Source: SAR324 cluster bacterium
GTDB taxonomy: Bacteria; SAR324; NAC60-12
Assembly: GCA_015232315.1 (NCBI GenBank)
Contig: JADFZZ010000017.1
Span: 31,674 to 95,673 of the forward strand
DNA: 64,000 nucleotides
Direction: 5' to 3'
Of this stretch, positions 8,604 through 17,465 are shown piece by piece. Every line of letters starts with the position of its first letter. Within the stretch, counting starts at the first letter, position 1. Both the position numbers and the translations under genes were made by a program. The notes beneath the pieces are model-generated. The model saw only the letters and a program-made list of their open reading frames with translations. It was not told where the DNA came from and ran no database searches.

Positions 8604-8610
8604 GTTTATC

Positions 8611-10506
8611 ATGAAAGAAATAACCAATATATTAAGCCGCGAAAAATGGGAGGTATTTTATCTTCTGTCAACGCTATCCACCCTGGTCATCGGCCTCACC
8701 GCCGCACTGCAACCCTTCTTTTTAGCGGATGTGATTGTTATCCCTTTTGAGGAGGAAGGCACCATCAATGCTCATCTGGTGGTTGTTACCCAAATGTGCA
8801 GTTTGGGGCTGAATTTTCTTCTGGGTTTCGCCTGGAGCCGCCGCAAAAGGATGGCTTCTCTGTTTTATGGCTTTGTTATCGCCGCATTTGCGGCCTTAAT
8901 GATCCCTTTTAGCAAGAACATAGCCCTTACCATCGGTATTTCCGGCCTTACGTTTTTTTATATGATGCGCATTTTAGTTTCAATGGGAGCCGACACGCTC
9001 CAGTTACAACTCTCGACCATGGGAGGCGATGGGACCCCCGATAGAAAGCACCCGGAACTTCTATCCAACATGATTTTCATGATGATTCTGGGCAGCACCA
9101 TCATCCTCGCAATTCTGATGCAGATTCCCACCTCGGTCAAAAATATTGAGCTTGTTATGCTCCTGCCATTTTATGTTGCCGTATTCGGGGCGTTTATTGT
9201 CAACAACTACATGCTTTCCGATTCAAATGAAGATGAGTCCGTCCCCCAACCCTTCAAACAGGCCTGGGAATTACTATCCAGTGACCCAAGGATGCAGCTT
9301 TGTTTCGCTTCCGCCCTGTATGTTCGGGCAGACATGCTGGCGATCAGCGTATTTCTCTCGTTATGGACAAATTCTTTTGCCGATATTGTTGGTATCTCAC
9401 ACGCGGCCGCGGCGGGACAAGCAGGATTGATGCTGGGTTATCTGGGGCTTATCATTCTGCTCACAATGCCCTTATGGCGCAAATACATGGATACGCATAG
9501 CCGTATTTCAGCCATAGGTGCCAGCCTGTCGATCACTGGAATCGGGTTCATTCTTTTAGCGATGATGGTGACAAATCCCTTCGACTGGTGGACAACGTTA
9601 CTGCCGCTAACCCTGGTAGGTATCGGTCAGGCAGGCAGTCTGATTGGCCCCAAGATATTAGCCGCTGAACTCACCCCAACGCATGTTTTGGGATCATTAC
9701 AGGGATTGTTATATCTGATCAGCTCCATGGGTGTTGTGATGCTGGTTCAAAGCGGTGGCTATTATTTTGACGCTGTTGGGCCAACCGCGCCGTTTATTTT
9801 AATTGGCGCAAGTAACATGCTGATCATGTTCTATGCGTTTTGGCTTGTTAAAAGCGGCATGGATGAACGCGATGATCATACCTTGATCAAACGGCGCAAA
9901 ATTAATCTGAAGCCATTTGTTTTTATGCTGTCACTGCTGCCTCTCATCTGGTTGATTGGACGGGTTCTGGTCGGAGGTGTTACTCTGGGCAGTGACATCG
10001 GGCAGATGCCTGTCGGCTTTATCAACCGTTACCTGGGGGATTGGGCCTTTAATTTTCTGCTGTTATCCTTATCTTTACGCCCTGTAGCCAAATTGACTAA
10101 GGTGGGAGCGCTCATGCAGTATTCCCGCATGATTGGACTTTATGCTTTTTTCTATGCATTTCTGCATGTGTTAACTTATTGGTCGTTGGAGTGGGTCTTT
10201 AATTTGAATGAGATCTTTACCGATATTGTAGAACGCCCTTTCATTCTTCTGGGAGTGGCCGCGTTTATCATTCTGGTTGTTTTAACAGTGACATCAACAA
10301 AAGGCTGGATGAAAAAACTTGGTGGTAAAAAATGGAAAAAGCTTCACAAAACTGTTTATCTTGTGAATATATTGGTAGCTTTTCATTTTATGTTTGCCGC
10401 AACCCATGAAAATGGAGAACCTCTCATCTATGGATTTGCGGTAGCGTTACTGCTTGGCTATCGGTGGTGGAAGAGGCCCCAAAAAAATGTAAAAACTGTT
10501 AATTAA
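8611..10506 (+). CDS. mamZ: MamZ-like fusion of MFS transporter and YedZ-type ferric reductase domain
   Basis: A 631-residue polytopic membrane protein (start taken at MKEITNILSREKW). Residues about 15-415 are a 12-helix major facilitator domain. Residues about 435-615 are a ferric-reductase-like transmembrane domain with candidate haem-ligand histidines in YAFLHVLTYW (H519), KKLHKTVYL (H579) and VAFHFMF (H592), as in MsrQ/YedZ. This exact order, MFS then YedZ, is what defines MamZ of magnetotactic bacteria, where it is thought to move or reduce iron at the magnetosome membrane. Seven bases separate it from the mamX-like stop. Alternative: another MFS-reductase fusion outside magnetosome biology, but the adjacent magnetochrome gene argues against that. 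Confidence 0.8.
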   Translation: MKEITNILSREKWEVFYLLSTLSTLVIGLTAALQPFFLADVIVIPFEEEGTINAHLVVVTQMCSLGLNFLLGFAWSRRKRMASLFYGFVIAAFAALMIPFSKNIALTIGISGLTFFYMMRILVSMGADTLQLQLSTMGGDGTPDRKHPELLSNMIFMMILGSTIILAILMQIPTSVKNIELVMLLPFYVAVFGAFIVNNYMLSDSNEDESVPQPFKQAWELLSSDPRMQLCFASALYVRADMLAISVFLSLWTNSFADIVGISHAAAAGQAGLMLGYLGLIILLTMPLWRKYMDTHSRISAIGASLSITGIGFILLAMMVTNPFDWWTTLLPLTLVGIGQAGSLIGPKILAAELTPTHVLGSLQGLLYLISSMGVVMLVQSGGYYFDAVGPTAPFILIGASNMLIMFYAFWLVKSGMDERDDHTLIKRRKINLKPFVFMLSLLPLIWLIGRVLVGGVTLGSDIGQMPVGFINRYLGDWAFNFLLLSLSLRPVAKLTKVGALMQYSRMIGLYAFFYAFLHVLTYWSLEWVFNLNEIFTDIVERPFILLGVAAFIILVVLTVTSTKGWMKKLGGKKWKKLHKTVYLVNILVAFHFMFAATHENGEPLIYGFAVALLLGYRWWKRPQKNVKTVN

Positions 10507-10525
10507 AAAAACTCAATGGATCTTT

Positions 10526-11236
10526 ATGTCTGATACACAACAATCTCAAAAAAATACCCTATCGCCCCAAAACAAAGTAATGATTGGCATGCTGGTTGGT
10601 GTGATAGTCATCATCATCTTGTTTGGCTACCTCAAAAACAGGGAAACGGCCTCAATTGCGCCCGGTTCTATTGTGCAGGGACAAAACGTTGCTTTTGTTG
10701 CGAATTCCAATAACACAACTCTGACTCAACAGGAATATGAAGATCTGCTCTTTATGCGCGAAGAGGAGAAAATGGCTTTGGATGTCTATCAGTTTTTATC
10801 ACAGCAGTGGCAATTCAACATTTTTTCCAGCATCGCGCAATCGGAACAACGCCATACCAACAGGGTTGCTAATCTTCTGAATGTATACAATATTCCAGAT
10901 CCTTCATTGAATAAAGGACCAGGTGAATTTTTGAACAACAATCTGTCTGAGCTTTACTCGCAACTTGTAGTGAGAGGACAATCCTCTATTTTGGAGGCTC
11001 TTAAGGTTGGTGCACTCATTGAAGAAGTGGATATTCGCGATCTGGATGCGGCAATTCAGGCAACTGACAAGCAGGATATAATATTCGTCTATAATAATAT
11101 CCGAAATGGCTCATATCACCATTTACGAGCATTTGTTCACAGTATAGAACTGTATGAAAACCGTTATCAGGCGGTTATTCTTCCTCAGGAACGAGTGGAT
11201 TCTATCGTTCAAAGTCCACTCGTATTAACCCCATAA
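10526..11236 (+). CDS. Membrane-anchored DUF2202 ferritin-like protein
   Basis: A 236-residue protein with one N-terminal transmembrane helix (about 18-35) and a soluble four-helix domain. LLFMREEEKMALDVYQFLSQ (about 74-93) and SSIAQSEQRHTNRVANLL (E107, H110) give the Glu and ExxH residues of a di-iron ferritin-like fold, and a later HHLRAF gives further His. This is the DUF2202 pattern, normally a secreted or periplasmic domain. It follows the mamZ-like gene by 19 bases and is probably the last gene of that operon. An iron-handling or peroxide-removing role beside MamX/MamZ is inference; the link with these genes is unusual. Confidence 0.75.
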   Translation: MSDTQQSQKNTLSPQNKVMIGMLVGVIVIIILFGYLKNRETASIAPGSIVQGQNVAFVANSNNTTLTQQEYEDLLFMREEEKMALDVYQFLSQQWQFNIFSSIAQSEQRHTNRVANLLNVYNIPDPSLNKGPGEFLNNNLSELYSQLVVRGQSSILEALKVGALIEEVDIRDLDAAIQATDKQDIIFVYNNIRNGSYHHLRAFVHSIELYENRYQAVILPQERVDSIVQSPLVLTP

Positions 11237-11286
11237 AAACCACAGCTATTCTCCGCAGACCTTTTTGTGTGTCACAAATCAATAAT

Positions 11287-11829
11287 TTACGGTTTGATCA
11301 TGGGGAATGGATTCAACGGATTTTTTTTGATCCATTGTGTTCCAACCCCCAGCAACACTTTATGGAAGCCTTCATAAGGAAACATCCGCCGCACCTCTTT
11401 TGTGAAAGCGGAGGGTATTTTCGGTCCAAGCAATCCCATGGAAAGATCCAGTAAATCCGCTTTTCTGAAAGCCTCCACCATTGCGCCAAATTCACCACGA
11501 TAGGGAACCAGTTTGTGATGATTATCGATCATTTTCGCGATTTCATCACCCCAGAGAGTTCGTCCTGAGTTTTCCAGAAATTCCCGTGCATGCGCAATGG
11601 AGGGTTCAAGATAATCAAAAGTACGATCGAGCCAGATTCCGATGTCATGAAAGGCTGATGCGATTGCCACCTTTTCATGAACAATCCGGTCCTCTGTTTC
11701 CATTTGGAACAAGGTGTAGTTATAAACCCGGTACACATGGCCGTGATACGCCTGATAATCATTGCCGAGGGGCTTTTTCCAGAAAACAAATACAGCTTCA
11801 ATGAGAGGCACTCGCTCTATGGGTGTCAT
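11287..11829 (-). CDS. HD-domain phosphohydrolase-like protein
   Basis: A 180-residue protein. The start at 11829 (MTPIERVPLIEAVF) is preferred because GAAGGA lies nine bases upstream. YHGHVYRVYNYTLF carries the first His, ASAFHDIGIWLDRTF the HD pair, and MIDNHHKLVPY and FRKADLLD later metal-binding residues. This is the HD metal-dependent phosphohydrolase arrangement. The substrate is unknown; members act on nucleotides or small phosphorylated compounds. It stands alone, convergent with the DUF2202 gene and divergent from aat. Confidence 0.7.
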   Translation of the reverse strand: MTPIERVPLIEAVFVFWKKPLGNDYQAYHGHVYRVYNYTLFQMETEDRIVHEKVAIASAFHDIGIWLDRTFDYLEPSIAHAREFLENSGRTLWGDEIAKMIDNHHKLVPYRGEFGAMVEAFRKADLLDLSMGLLGPKIPSAFTKEVRRMFPYEGFHKVLLGVGTQWIKKNPLNPFPMIKP

Positions 11830-11950
11830 GGGATTCATTCCTTCAAAAAAACTGTTAAACTTGAATTTCGCTGTTGTTTTGAACTGACACACATGCTATC
11901 GAAGCGCAAGGATATATTGTCCAGATTCAATTCAAACACACAGGATCACT

Positions 11951-12634
11951 ATGCCATTGTGGCTGAATGAAGCATCATCTCCCCATTTTCCTCCAGTAGA
12001 ACGATTGGACCCGGAACATACCGGAATTGTCGCGGTTAATGGGGATTTTTCCATCGAACGGCTGATCAATGCTTATGCCAACGGGATTTTTCCATGGCCC
12101 TCGGATTATGGACTGCTCTGGCATTCTCCAGATCCCAGGTATGTCCTGTTTACGGATGACGTACATCTCTCGCGTTCCTTGCTCAAACAAATACGGTCAG
12201 GCAGATTTGAAACCCGATTTGATACGAACTTTGCCAGTGTGATTCGGTTGTGTTCTGAAGAACGTAAACGAGGCACATGGATTTTACCCGAAATGCAAAC
12301 AGCCTATACCCGACTGCATGAACTCGGATACGCGCATTCAGCAGAAACCTATGATGCGGAAACGGGAGAGTTGATCGGTGGCTTGTATGGGGTTTCCATC
12401 GGGAAAAGCTTTGCGGGTGAATCCTGTTTTTTTCGCCGTGACAACGCCGGAAAAATCGCGTTTGCCGCACTGGTCGCAAAGCTTGGAGAGCTGGGGATTC
12501 CTTTCATGGATTGCCAGATGGAAACCCCTCTTTCAAAAAGCTTTGGCGGAGTGTTTGTTTCCCGGAAACAATACCTCACCATGTTGAGGAGGCAGGTGCA
12601 ACAACAAGATATCCCCAAGAACTGGATGATGTAA
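11951..12634 (+). CDS. aat: Leucyl/phenylalanyl-tRNA--protein transferase
   Basis: Adds Leu or Phe from aminoacyl-tRNA to proteins with N-terminal Arg or Lys, marking them for ClpS/ClpAP. The 227 residues match the usual length. Family motifs are ANGIFPWPSDYGLLWHSPDPR, TWILPEMQTAYTRLHELGYAHS, GGLYGVSIGKSFAGESCFF and FMDCQM. The start MPLWLNEASSPHFPP is usual for the family. It is a single gene with its own upstream region. The companion transferase bpt lies at 48.4-49.1 kb. Confidence 0.95.
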   Translation: MPLWLNEASSPHFPPVERLDPEHTGIVAVNGDFSIERLINAYANGIFPWPSDYGLLWHSPDPRYVLFTDDVHLSRSLLKQIRSGRFETRFDTNFASVIRLCSEERKRGTWILPEMQTAYTRLHELGYAHSAETYDAETGELIGGLYGVSIGKSFAGESCFFRRDNAGKIAFAALVAKLGELGIPFMDCQMETPLSKSFGGVFVSRKQYLTMLRRQVQQQDIPKNWMM

Positions 12635-12654
12635 GGGCGACCGGCCGGTCGCCC
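12635..12654. repeat. Perfect 20-bp palindrome after aat
   Basis: Two 10-base arms (GGGCGACCGG and its complement) abut with no loop right after the aat stop codon. The flanks GTA and CTAC lengthen the symmetry. The gene beyond is convergent, so it may act as a transcript end for both strands. Similar GC-rich palindromes occur as dispersed intergenic repeats in many bacteria. Confidence 0.6.
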
Positions 12655-12690
12655 CTACGTGGGCATCAATGGGCATCAAACTGTTATCGG

Positions 12691-13605
12691 TCAGGCAAAT
12701 ACATTGGCTTCATAAAACCAGTCAATCGTGAGAGAAAGACCCTCTTTCAGGGGAATCTGGCTGTAGTTGGGCATCAACGATTTCAGTTTGGTAATATCCA
12801 GACATTTGGATTTGGCACCCACATATTTCGACGTATCAAACTGAATCTTTCCAAAATCGTAGTCAATTTTCTCACAAATCAACTGGGCAAACTGACGAAT
12901 CGTGAACTCTTCACCCCCGCCAATATTCACCAGTTCATTGTTGTGATGAGCGGTCAACTCCAGCGTCGTATTTACAAAATCACCAATATAAATCAATTCC
13001 CGCCGTTGAAATCCATCCCCCCAGAGTGTGACAGGTTCATGATGATATTTTCCACGCATGATTTTGCGGATCAGGTCAAAGATGAAATGCATCTGCCGTC
13101 CATCCGTGTGATATTGAGGACCATACAGAGTGGATGGGACCAGACACAGATAATTCAAACCGAACTGCTTGTTCAAGGCCAGTAATCCCGCATACAGCAT
13201 CCGTTTGGTCATGGCATACGTAAACAGGCTTTCAATGGGAGTTCCTGACATATAATTTTCTTCTCTCAACGGCAACTCTGGCGCATAGGAACAACTGGTG
13301 CCCATGCAGATCAGTTTGGCCTGCGGCTGGTGTTTCTGCCACCAGGTGAGTACATTGGTGTTGATATGCTGATTGATGAGCCATTGTTCTCCCGGATGAT
13401 ACAGACAAAAATCTCCAGCCTGGGTCCATGCGGCCAAATGATAAATCTGGTCATACGTCACAGCACCAAACGGTTTAAGCGATTCCTGGCGGGTCAAATC
13501 CGCGTTTTTTGAATTCAGTTTCACCACCTCGTGTCCCTGTTCTTCAAGAGTGCGGCAAAGGGTGGTGCCCAGAAAACCGGTTGCGCCGGTTACCAGAATT
13601 TTCAT
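12691..13605 (-). CDS. NAD-dependent sugar epimerase/reductase (GDP-fucose synthase-like)
   Basis: The start is placed at the Rossmann opening MKILVTGATGFLG (13605); upstream codons overlap the preceding gene. The 304-residue protein is an extended short-chain dehydrogenase: GATGFLG binds the dinucleotide, YHLAAWTQ and MGTSCSYAP hold the Ser/Thr region, and TYAMTKRM gives the YxxxK catalytic pair. LVPSTLYGPQYHTDGRQMHF and GDGFQRRELIYIGDF are typical of GDP-fucose synthase (Fcl/WcaG) and related enzymes. It is the last gene of a heptose operon after gmhA, hddC and a methyltransferase. It probably epimerises or reduces a GDP-heptose intermediate; the exact substrate is unknown. Confidence 0.75.
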   Translation of the reverse strand: MKILVTGATGFLGTTLCRTLEEQGHEVVKLNSKNADLTRQESLKPFGAVTYDQIYHLAAWTQAGDFCLYHPGEQWLINQHINTNVLTWWQKHQPQAKLICMGTSCSYAPELPLREENYMSGTPIESLFTYAMTKRMLYAGLLALNKQFGLNYLCLVPSTLYGPQYHTDGRQMHFIFDLIRKIMRGKYHHEPVTLWGDGFQRRELIYIGDFVNTTLELTAHHNNELVNIGGGEEFTIRQFAQLICEKIDYDFGKIQFDTSKYVGAKSKCLDITKLKSLMPNYSQIPLKEGLSLTIDWFYEANVFA

Positions 13606-13615
13606 GCGGTGCCTT

Positions 13616-14824
13616 TCATGGGTTGACAGGGAAGTAAAATTCAATTCTCTGTTCAATGAGGTGCTGGTTTCGAGCCAGAATTTCATCCTTGAAATTCCAG
13701 GCCAGTACAAAATAAATATCTGGGAGACGCGTCAATTCATCTTCCATGACGATGGGAATATGGGTTCCCGGAGCATATAAACCTTTCCGCAATGGATTTT
13801 TTTCCACCAGAACATCCAGATATTGTTTACCTGCCCCGAAATAATTGAGCATGGTGTTGCCTTTGACGGGGGCACCCATACCATAGATGGTTTTGCCTGC
13901 CTGTTTGGCTTTTTCCAGATATGCCAGATTTTCAATTTTCATCTGCTCTATCCGTTTTTCAAACAACCGGTAGGTTTGAAACGCATTGCTGGAATCCTGT
14001 TCTTCCTGAGCGATCATGGTTTTAAGGCGATCAGAAGGCGTGGCACGAGGCTTATGCGTGACATAGCCGATAATGGACCCACCATGTATCGGAGACAGTC
14101 TGGCATCAAACATGGAAAGACCGTGTCGCTGAAGCAGGATTTCAATGGTTTTGAGATTGTAGTACAGCAGATGTTCATGATAGATCTGGTCAAATGCCAG
14201 ATTTTCCACAATCTTTTTCATATACAGAAACTGAACAATGAACACGCCATCGTCTCTCAGACAATCCCTGATTCCTTCTGTGACCGAATGCAGTTCTTCC
14301 AGATGAAAAAACACTCCTGACGCATTGATCAGATGAAATTTCCGGGGCAATTGACGCGCCAGTTCCTGATTAAAAAAGGAGTTGATGGTAGGCACACCGG
14401 CATCATTGGCAATCCGTGCGGTGGTTTTGGACGATTCGACCCCGGTCACTTCATATCCCAGTGCCTGATATTGTTTCAATTGAGAGCCATCGTTGGAACC
14501 AATATCAAGGATGGATTTATCAGGAACTCCGGCAAAAAAACGTTTGTCCGCTTCCTCCGCAATGCTTTGAAAGTGGTAGTTCAATGAGCGTGTTACGCCT
14601 GAAAGATAGGTGTGATCGCCGAACATGATTTCTTTTTTGACAGTGTAATCAAGCTGTGCCGTTTCGCAATCGTGACAATATAGAACCCGCAGGGGATAAA
14701 ACGGCTCCTTGCCGAGTTCCTCTTCCTTTAAAAAATGATTGCACCAGGGCTGATGTCCCAGATCAATGGCCAATTCCAGACGAGAGGAATCACAAACACG
14801 GCAAGCGTTTAGTAACGTGTTCAT
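13616..14824 (-). CDS. Sugar SAM-dependent methyltransferase (zinc-binding, TylCIII/NovU type)
   Basis: A 402-residue protein with three parts. An N-terminal zinc domain has CRVCDSS and LYCHDCETAQ. The central SAM-binding Rossmann domain has ILDIGSNDGSQLKQY and FHLINASGVFFHLEEL. A C-terminal domain has GKTIYGMGAPVKGNTMLNYFG and YFVLAWNFKDEIL. This is the C-methyltransferase layout known from deoxysugar pathways, where a nucleotide-linked keto-sugar is methylated on carbon. The gene follows hddC by 49 bases. The presence of heptose genes suggests a branched or methylated heptose in a surface glycan, but no 4,6-dehydratase that would make the keto-sugar is visible here. Confidence 0.8.
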   Translation of the reverse strand: MNTLLNACRVCDSSRLELAIDLGHQPWCNHFLKEEELGKEPFYPLRVLYCHDCETAQLDYTVKKEIMFGDHTYLSGVTRSLNYHFQSIAEEADKRFFAGVPDKSILDIGSNDGSQLKQYQALGYEVTGVESSKTTARIANDAGVPTINSFFNQELARQLPRKFHLINASGVFFHLEELHSVTEGIRDCLRDDGVFIVQFLYMKKIVENLAFDQIYHEHLLYYNLKTIEILLQRHGLSMFDARLSPIHGGSIIGYVTHKPRATPSDRLKTMIAQEEQDSSNAFQTYRLFEKRIEQMKIENLAYLEKAKQAGKTIYGMGAPVKGNTMLNYFGAGKQYLDVLVEKNPLRKGLYAPGTHIPIVMEDELTRLPDIYFVLAWNFKDEILARNQHLIEQRIEFYFPVNP

Positions 14825-14873
14825 ACACGGAGCAAAATTAAAGGGTTCATAAAGTTTTTGTGGCTAACGATAT

Positions 14874-15620
14874 TCAGGCAAACAGATCCTGATTATTTTT
14901 TATAAAAGCTTCTGCCTGATTCAGGGTTTCAGGGGTGCCGATATCCAGAAAGGGTACTGCGACAGGATGCACACGAAGCACATGCTTTTGCTGGAGTAGC
15001 GTTGGGAAAATCTGCGTTTCAAAACTCAAGGGACGCACCTCGGGAAAATCGCTCAGCAACTGATGTCGAAAGGCATAGACACCGGCATTGATCAACCCTT
15101 TTCCCGGTCGTTTTTCCGCAAATTCAACCAGATTGCCCTCACGGTCCAGGATGAGGGAGCCATATCTGGAGGTATCTTCGACTTCCAGACCAAGGATCAC
15201 ACCATCCACTTCTGAGTCCTGAAATCTGGAAAACAGGGGGGCCAGATCTGCCAATGCCAGGGAATCCCCGTTCAGAACGAGCCAGATATCGGGTTGATGG
15301 GAATGATTGTTCACAGAGTGCAGAAAGCCGCCCCCTGTTCCTAGAGCTTCGGGTTCCTGATAGCAGTGAGTCCGGCTGAAAAGAGTGGTCAACGATTTGA
15401 AATGTTGTTCAATGACTTCAGACAGATAGCCTGTGGAAAGAAGAATATCCCTGATGCCATGTTTTTCCAGATATTGAACAACCCACTCCAGAAACGGGCG
15501 TTCCAGGACAGGAGCCATCGGTTTGGGAATTCCTGGAAGCAGGTGTCGGATTCGTGTACCAAAGCCTCCAGCAAGGACTACTGCGGATATATCGAGATTA
15601 AATTTCAAAGAATGAGACAT
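14874..15620 (-). CDS. hddC: D-glycero-D-manno-heptose 1-phosphate nucleotidyltransferase-like
   Basis: Joins a nucleoside monophosphate to a sugar 1-phosphate. The 248-residue protein has the nucleotidyltransferase signature VVLAGGFGTRIRHLLPGIPKPMAP, followed by RPFLEWVVQYLEKHGI, LNGDSLALADL and NAGVYAFR. The LLPGIPKPMAPV version of the signature and the adjacent gmhA fit HddC, which makes GDP-D-glycero-alpha-D-manno-heptose. The kinase of that route (HddA) is not seen in the window. The gene lies 18 bases after gmhA. Confidence 0.8.
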   Translation of the reverse strand: MSHSLKFNLDISAVVLAGGFGTRIRHLLPGIPKPMAPVLERPFLEWVVQYLEKHGIRDILLSTGYLSEVIEQHFKSLTTLFSRTHCYQEPEALGTGGGFLHSVNNHSHQPDIWLVLNGDSLALADLAPLFSRFQDSEVDGVILGLEVEDTSRYGSLILDREGNLVEFAEKRPGKGLINAGVYAFRHQLLSDFPEVRPLSFETQIFPTLLQQKHVLRVHPVAVPFLDIGTPETLNQAEAFIKNNQDLFA

Positions 15621-15638
15621 GAGAAATAATGAAGCAGA

Positions 15639-16226
15639 TCAGGAATTTTTAGAAAAAAGCCGATGCTCAATCCATGAGCAGATCAGATGTCCAACCAGGA
15701 TATGTCCTTCCTGAATTCGCGGTGTTTCATTGGAGGGCATTTTCAGACAGAGGTCACACAACGTTCCCATTTTCCCGCCAGAAGATCCTGTCAGACCAAT
15801 GACAAAGATTCCCATGCTTTTTGCGGTTTCAATGGCATTGACAATATTGGGAGAATTGCCAGAAGTGGAAATTGCCAGAAACACATCGCCTTTCACACCA
15901 TTTCCCTCAATCTGTCGAGAAAACAGTTTTTCATAACCATAATCATTGCCAATGGCTGTCAGAATGGAGGTATCTGTCGTCAGTGCGATTGCGGCAAGTG
16001 CAGGGCGGTCAAAATAAAAGCGGCTCACCAGTTCTCCTGCGATATGTTGAGCGTCTGCGGCAGAACCACCGTTGCCGGCAATCAGAAGTTTATTTCCCTG
16101 TTTGTAGGCCTGCACAGAATGATCACACGCTTCCTGAAGCAGGCTTAAAAAATTTGAATCCGCCAGAAGTTGCTGTTTGAGGGTGATGTTGTTTTCTATT
16201 TGAGAAGTCAGGAATATATCAGCCAT
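15639..16226 (-). CDS. gmhA: Sedoheptulose 7-phosphate isomerase
   Basis: Converts sedoheptulose 7-phosphate to D-glycero-D-manno-heptose 7-phosphate, the first step to activated heptoses for LPS or glycans. The 195-residue SIS-domain protein has LLIAGNGGSAADAQHIAGELVSR, ALTTDTSILTAIGNDYGYE, ISTSGNSPNIV and the active-site region EGHILVGHLICSWIE. All are diagnostic of GmhA. It lies 13 bases after the Anbu-type protease gene and heads the sugar genes. Confidence 0.95.
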   Translation of the reverse strand: MADIFLTSQIENNITLKQQLLADSNFLSLLQEACDHSVQAYKQGNKLLIAGNGGSAADAQHIAGELVSRFYFDRPALAAIALTTDTSILTAIGNDYGYEKLFSRQIEGNGVKGDVFLAISTSGNSPNIVNAIETAKSMGIFVIGLTGSSGGKMGTLCDLCLKMPSNETPRIQEGHILVGHLICSWIEHRLFSKNS

Positions 16227-16239
16227 AAAGCTTTTCCGA

Positions 16240-16986
16240 TCAATAGATGTTGTTTGAAAATGGTTTCAGTCTTGAAAAAATCTGGTTGATCCAGTCATCA
16301 GACAATTCTGAAACACCCTTGCGGATCCAGTCCTGCCACCAACTGGAGATCGTTTCAAAATCTTCAGCCTCAAAACGATGCTGAATCATGTATTTAAGGT
16401 CATTGCGGTATACTGCGACATCAATGGGAAAGCCTACATCCGTGGTGCTGGTCCGGGTTGCGTCAAACGAAAGATATCCCACTTTCAGCGCCCATTCCAA
16501 ACTATCTTCATAATTCAGGGCACGGTCCAGCACAGGTTTTCCATAACCTGATTCCCCAATGATGTAATATGGGGAGCCGATGGTTGATTCAACCCAGTTT
16601 CCTTCAGGATAAATCATGTAGAGTTTGTGTTCTTTGTCTTTTTCAAGACGTCCGCCCACAATCGCATACAGATTAAACCAGATATTGCTGTTTCTAAGAG
16701 AGGGACCATCTTCTTCGGCGACCCGACGAATTTCGTTGGCAAAAGCATTGACCGCTTTATACATTTTATCAAAAGAAGAGACTTCCTGTTCCAGAACTTC
16801 CTCAAAATAAGTGATGGCTTTATCTCTGACAGACCTTAATCCCGAAGTCATCACAAACATGCTGTGATTGTTGTGTTCATGGATGGTTATTTTTCGGGCT
16901 GTGGTGCGAACCGTTCCTGACGTGAGTCGAGTATCCGCAATTGCGACCAGTCCATTTTGAAGTTTGATTCCCAGACAATATGTCAT
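16240..16986 (-). CDS. Anbu-type proteasome-like peptidase
   Basis: The start is taken at MTYCLGIKLQNGLVAIADTR (16986). Removal of Met exposes the Thr that serves as nucleophile, as in Anbu, a bacterial relative of HslV and proteasome beta subunits. The 248-residue length fits the family. Internal features are TSGTVRTTARKITIH, NNHSMFVMTSGLRSVRDKA and IGSPYYIIGESGYGKPVLDRAL. The longer frame from 17046 would bury the Thr. Anbu genes often neighbour an ATP-grasp, transglutaminase and alpha-E gene set; here the neighbour is instead gmhA, only 13 bases downstream, suggesting one transcript. Confidence 0.75.
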   Translation of the reverse strand: MTYCLGIKLQNGLVAIADTRLTSGTVRTTARKITIHEHNNHSMFVMTSGLRSVRDKAITYFEEVLEQEVSSFDKMYKAVNAFANEIRRVAEEDGPSLRNSNIWFNLYAIVGGRLEKDKEHKLYMIYPEGNWVESTIGSPYYIIGESGYGKPVLDRALNYEDSLEWALKVGYLSFDATRTSTTDVGFPIDVAVYRNDLKYMIQHRFEAEDFETISSWWQDWIRKGVSELSDDWINQIFSRLKPFSNNIY

Positions 16987-17465
16987 AACTAAGACCCTGT
17001 TCACGATTAGACTTAAAAAATTAAAGCCGGAGAATGCTAGAGTCATCCTCTAAAATCAAGTTCTTACTGCCGGAGGGGATGCTGTTGTAACACTGTAGAG
17101 TCATAACATGTTACGTCGCTAAGAATCGTTCAGGATTGGGTGTTTGACGATAACTGATTAAGACAACCCGAAAAACGCATTCTCGGACAGCCTCCTAGTT
17201 TTGAGCGTCAACATTACATGCCCCGCAAACGCCAAAAACCGTATGTTTGACGGGCACGTAATCCTGTCCTGCCGTTGAACTGAACAACCCTGGCCATCCC
17301 ACCAGTCAAAGTATTTTCCACACATTGTGATCTCGCTTACCTCACAAATATTAGTAAAAATCCATTGACACTATATTTTTGTTAGCATATACGAAGTTTA
17401 GTTATTTACTCTTACATCCATAAATTATTATCCTGGTCATTCAACAAATTTTCGGGAGGTAAAAA
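16987..17465. other. Non-coding region between divergent Anbu and feo genes
   Basis: About 479 bases without a convincing gene. It contains an imperfect hairpin at 17219-17256 (arms TGCCCCGCAAAC and GTTTGACGGGCA, 10 of 12 paired) and a good promoter near the feo side. No classic Fur box was recognised by eye, although iron control would be expected upstream of feo. Confidence 0.5.
17365..17393 (+). promoter_or_regulatory. Putative promoter of the feo operon
   Basis: TTGACA at 17365-17370 and TATACG at 17388-17393 are separated by 17 bases, about 73 bases before the first feo start codon. The surrounding AT-rich sequence would suit binding of an iron regulator, but no exact Fur consensus is seen. 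Confidence 0.6.

Noticed and set aside
11261..11278. Small hairpin TTTGTG/CACAAA after the DUF2202 gene
   Set aside because: Only six pairs, AT-rich, with no T tract; too weak to call a terminator.
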